Positions 62,205-64,000 of a stretch of DNA of 64,000 nucleotides are shown here, in pieces; within the stretch, counting starts at the first letter, position 1, and each line of letters begins with the position of its first letter. Source of the stretch: RHLJ01 sp965601955. GTDB taxonomy: Bacteria > Bacteroidota > Rhodothermia > Balneolales > Balneolaceae. Under the pieces are notes generated by a model, which was given only the letters and a program-made list of their open reading frames with translations, was not told the origin of the DNA and ran no database searches. Position numbers and translations under genes: made by a program. The stretch is from contig OZ271855.1 of NCBI GenBank assembly GCA_965601955.1, forward strand, positions 1,426,001-1,490,000, read 5' to 3'.

Positions 62205-63214
62205 AGAATTTCGTTCTATTTGGTACGGGATCGAGTTGTTACTCTTTTCTTAGAAGCTTCCCAGATTTAAATATCCTATTCTTTCTTGATAACAATAAGG
62301 ATAAACATTATACCTTATTTGATGGTAAGCCTATTCTTCCTGCGGAATCAATTTTAGAGATGGATACTTCAAAGTTTGAGATTGTAATCGCAAGTGAGTT
62401 TTACGAAGAAATTTCTCAACAACTTATTGAGTTAGGACAGATTGAAAATAAGAATTTTAGATCTGCTAAATATTTTGTTATCGAAAAAGCTGATTATGTT
62501 ATCATTTCATATATGAAGAGTGGTAGAACTTGGTTAAGGTATATAATTGCTCAACTCTATGAAGGGATAGGAAAACTCAATCTTCAAGATAAATTAGTTT
62601 ATACTGATTGTTATAAATTTGCTGAGGATTTTCCAATTATAGCTTCATATCATGATGATAATCCTCACTTAAAAACTTCAGGGGAACTAAAGAGGGATAA
62701 AAGTGAGTACAAAGGTAAAAAGTTAATTTTTCTTGTAAGAGATCCCAGAGATTTATCTGTTTCTTTATACTATCACATGAAATATAGATCAAAGCAATTC
62801 GATGGTTCAATAGATAGTTTTGTGGAACTGGTTATACCTTCTATAGTAGAATACTATAATATTTGGTTTAAAAATCGAAATTTTCCTTCAGATTTTCTTT
62901 TGATTAAATATGAAAGACTAAAATTCGATTCTGAAAATGAAGTAACTAGGGTTGCTAATTTTTTAGGACTAAATAACATACCAGAGATAATAGTTGATGC
63001 AATTGATAAGTCTTCTTTTAAAAAGATGAAGAAATATGAAATGGAGAACAAGAGCTCTAATACTCAATTAAACAAAGAATTAACTAAGAACAAAAATGCA
63101 GCAAAAATTAGAAAGGGAACTGTTGGTGGTTACAAAACAGAGTTGATGAGTGAGACAATAGAAAGTATCAATATATATATAGATAAAAACTTAAATTCAG
63201 TGTATGGATACTAG
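62201..63214 (+). CDS. PAPS-dependent sulfotransferase with N-terminal Rossmann-like domain
   Basis: 337 residues. Residues 1-95 resemble the small Rossmann-like domain seen ahead of some glycan-modifying enzymes (FVLFGTGSSCYSFL, then ILFFLDNNKDKH). Residues 98-337 are a sulfotransferase: 5'-phosphosulfate loop YMKSGRTWLR (104-113, Lys106), 3'-phosphate segment LVRDPRDLSVSLYYH (Arg180, Ser186) and C-terminal RKGTVGGYK (304-312). It transfers sulfate from PAPS to a sugar or similar acceptor. It sits between pseG and pseI with overlaps of 4 and 11 bases, is strongly AT-rich, and may be a recent acquisition. Sulfation of the nonulosonic acid is inference. Confidence 0.88.
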   Translation: MKNFVLFGTGSSCYSFLRSFPDLNILFFLDNNKDKHYTLFDGKPILPAESILEMDTSKFEIVIASEFYEEISQQLIELGQIENKNFRSAKYFVIEKADYVIISYMKSGRTWLRYIIAQLYEGIGKLNLQDKLVYTDCYKFAEDFPIIASYHDDNPHLKTSGELKRDKSEYKGKKLIFLVRDPRDLSVSLYYHMKYRSKQFDGSIDSFVELVIPSIVEYYNIWFKNRNFPSDFLLIKYERLKFDSENEVTRVANFLGLNNIPEIIVDAIDKSSFKKMKKYEMENKSSNTQLNKELTKNKNAAKIRKGTVGGYKTELMSETIESINIYIDKNLNSVYGY

Positions 63215-64000
63215 ATCGAAAGTATATATTATAGCAGAGTTATCAGCGAATCATAACAATGATATTAATCTCGCAAAAAAAACTATTAAAGCAATTGCAG
63301 AAACTGGAGCCGATGCTGTTAAGGTACAAACCTATACCGCTGACTCATTATCATTGGATGTTGACAATGAATATTTTAAGCGAAAAGAGGAAGGTTTATG
63401 GAGGGGATACAGACCATATGACTTATACAAAGAGGCTTCTTTACCGTACAACTGGCATAGAGAGTTACAAGAAGTTGCATTGAATGAAGGGCTTGATTTT
63501 TTTAGCACACCATTTGATAAAGAAGGGGTTGATTTTTTGGAGTTATTAAATGTTCCAAAATACAAGATTGCTTCTTTTGAAGTTACAGATATACCCTTAA
63601 TAGAATATGTTGCTTCTAAGAAGAAACCAATTATTATTTCTACAGGTGTAGCTGAAGTTGAGGATATAGAACAAGCTTTAGATGCATGTTATCGAGAAAA
63701 TAACAGAGATGTAACATTGCTTAAATGTACTTCAGAATATCCAGCTACTATTGGGCAAGCAAATTTGGCTACAATAACAGATATGAAAGCAAGATTTGAT
63801 TGCAAAGTAGGTTTATCGGATCATACTATTGGTAGTTTGGTCCCTATAGCAGCTGTAAGTTTAGGCGCAGAAGTTGTAGAGAAGCATATAATATTAGATC
63901 GCTCACTTGGTGGACCCGATTCAGCTTTTTCTATGAATCCAACAGAATTCAAAATAATGGTTGAAAACATTAGAAATGTAGAACAGGCTCTAGGGAATGT
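63204..64000 (+). CDS. pseI: Pseudaminic acid synthase PseI, 3' end cut
   Basis: 265 codons are visible with no stop before the window ends; the full protein is normally about 340-350 residues. The ATG at 63204 overlaps the sulfotransferase end by 11 bases. NeuB-family enzyme condensing the free 2,4-diamino sugar with phosphoenolpyruvate. Signatures: YIIAELSANHNNDINLAKK, DAVKVQTYTAD, DFFSTPFDKEGVDFLE, KIASFEVTDIPLI, VGLSDHTIGSLVP and EKHIILDRSLGGPDSAFSM, the last typical of PseI rather than NeuB or LegI. It confirms the pathway as pseudaminic acid. Confidence 0.95.
   Translation, partial: MDTRSKVYIIAELSANHNNDINLAKKTIKAIAETGADAVKVQTYTADSLSLDVDNEYFKRKEEGLWRGYRPYDLYKEASLPYNWHRELQEVALNEGLDFFSTPFDKEGVDFLELLNVPKYKIASFEVTDIPLIEYVASKKKPIIISTGVAEVEDIEQALDACYRENNRDVTLLKCTSEYPATIGQANLATITDMKARFDCKVGLSDHTIGSLVPIAAVSLGAEVVEKHIILDRSLGGPDSAFSMNPTEFKIMVENIRNVEQALGN

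Noticed and set aside
63259..63483. Small open frame in another phase near the end
   Set aside because: It lies wholly inside pseI and is an out-of-frame shadow.
57171..64000. A pseH-type acetyltransferase within the pse cluster
   Set aside because: None was seen between pseB and the window end; it may exist beyond the edge, so its absence is only local.
1..64000. tRNA, rRNA, CRISPR, insertion sequences, prophage or plasmid origin
   Set aside because: No cloverleaf, repeat-spacer array, transposase, phage or replication gene was seen in any gap or frame.

Overview
The window reads as chromosomal DNA of a Gram-negative bacterium of the Bacteroidota/Balneolota (FCB) group, most likely a marine aerobic heterotroph of the Balneolales type. 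The assignment rests on type IX secretion genes (porU, porV, a DUF4835/PorD-like gene), many Bacteroidota-style lipoproteins, a 7TM-AraC regulator, very few Shine-Dalgarno sequences and promoters of the TTG-N19/20-TAnnTTTG kind. There is no rRNA, tRNA, CRISPR array, insertion sequence or prophage, and no gene-free stretch longer than 300 bases. Genes cut by the window edges are a DUF305 protein (left) and pseI (right). || Left part, 1-18.3 kb: a DUF305/LVIVD-repeat pair (copper or other metal handling is inferred), a bidirectional terminator, then a long minus-strand operon. In transcription order it holds porU (T9SS sortase), porV (T9SS shuttle), a very large M6-protease-like protein with a C-terminal sorting domain but no zinc ligands, a HExxH/TolB-propeller/beta-barrel protein, a DUF5683-like protein, a PASTA protein, rpe and an MHS transporter. 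Almost every junction overlaps by 1-4 bases. || 18.3-42 kb: thiolase, a trans-sulfuration/methionine PLP enzyme, two paralogous TPR lipoproteins, ridA, an M23 peptidase, an FAH-family enzyme, ribosomal proteins L27 and L21 (L21 has an unusual C-terminal Rho-N/SAP-like tail), an AraC regulator, lexA, a HEAT-like/cyclophilin lipoprotein, a DUF1080 protein, an alpha/beta hydrolase, a c-type haem cluster with an Fe-S uracil-DNA glycosylase, and a fatty-acid/amino-acid oxidation block: two acyl-CoA dehydrogenases and fixXCBA. A palindromic motif shared by the upstream regions of the acyl-CoA dehydrogenase and of fixA suggests a common repressor. || 42-51.3 kb: a DUF4835/PorD-like gene divergent from a PorV-like barrel and a periplasmic HhH plus outer-membrane barrel protein, then a sulfate module (SLC13 permease, cysQ, cysC, cysD, cysN) with no PAPS reductase in view. 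|| 51.3-64 kb: surface polysaccharide region: Wzc-like tyrosine autokinase, phosphoesterase, SLBB-like protein, fcl and gmd (GDP-fucose), then a tightly overlapping pseudaminic acid cluster (pseB, pseC, pseF, ATP-grasp ligase, pseG, sulfotransferase, pseI). The two least expected genes here are the ATP-grasp protein, in a cluster without a visible pseH, and a PAPS-type sulfotransferase. Together with the upstream PAPS-making genes they suggest a modified, possibly amidated and sulfated, nonulosonic acid glycan; this is the best candidate for an undescribed system in the window.
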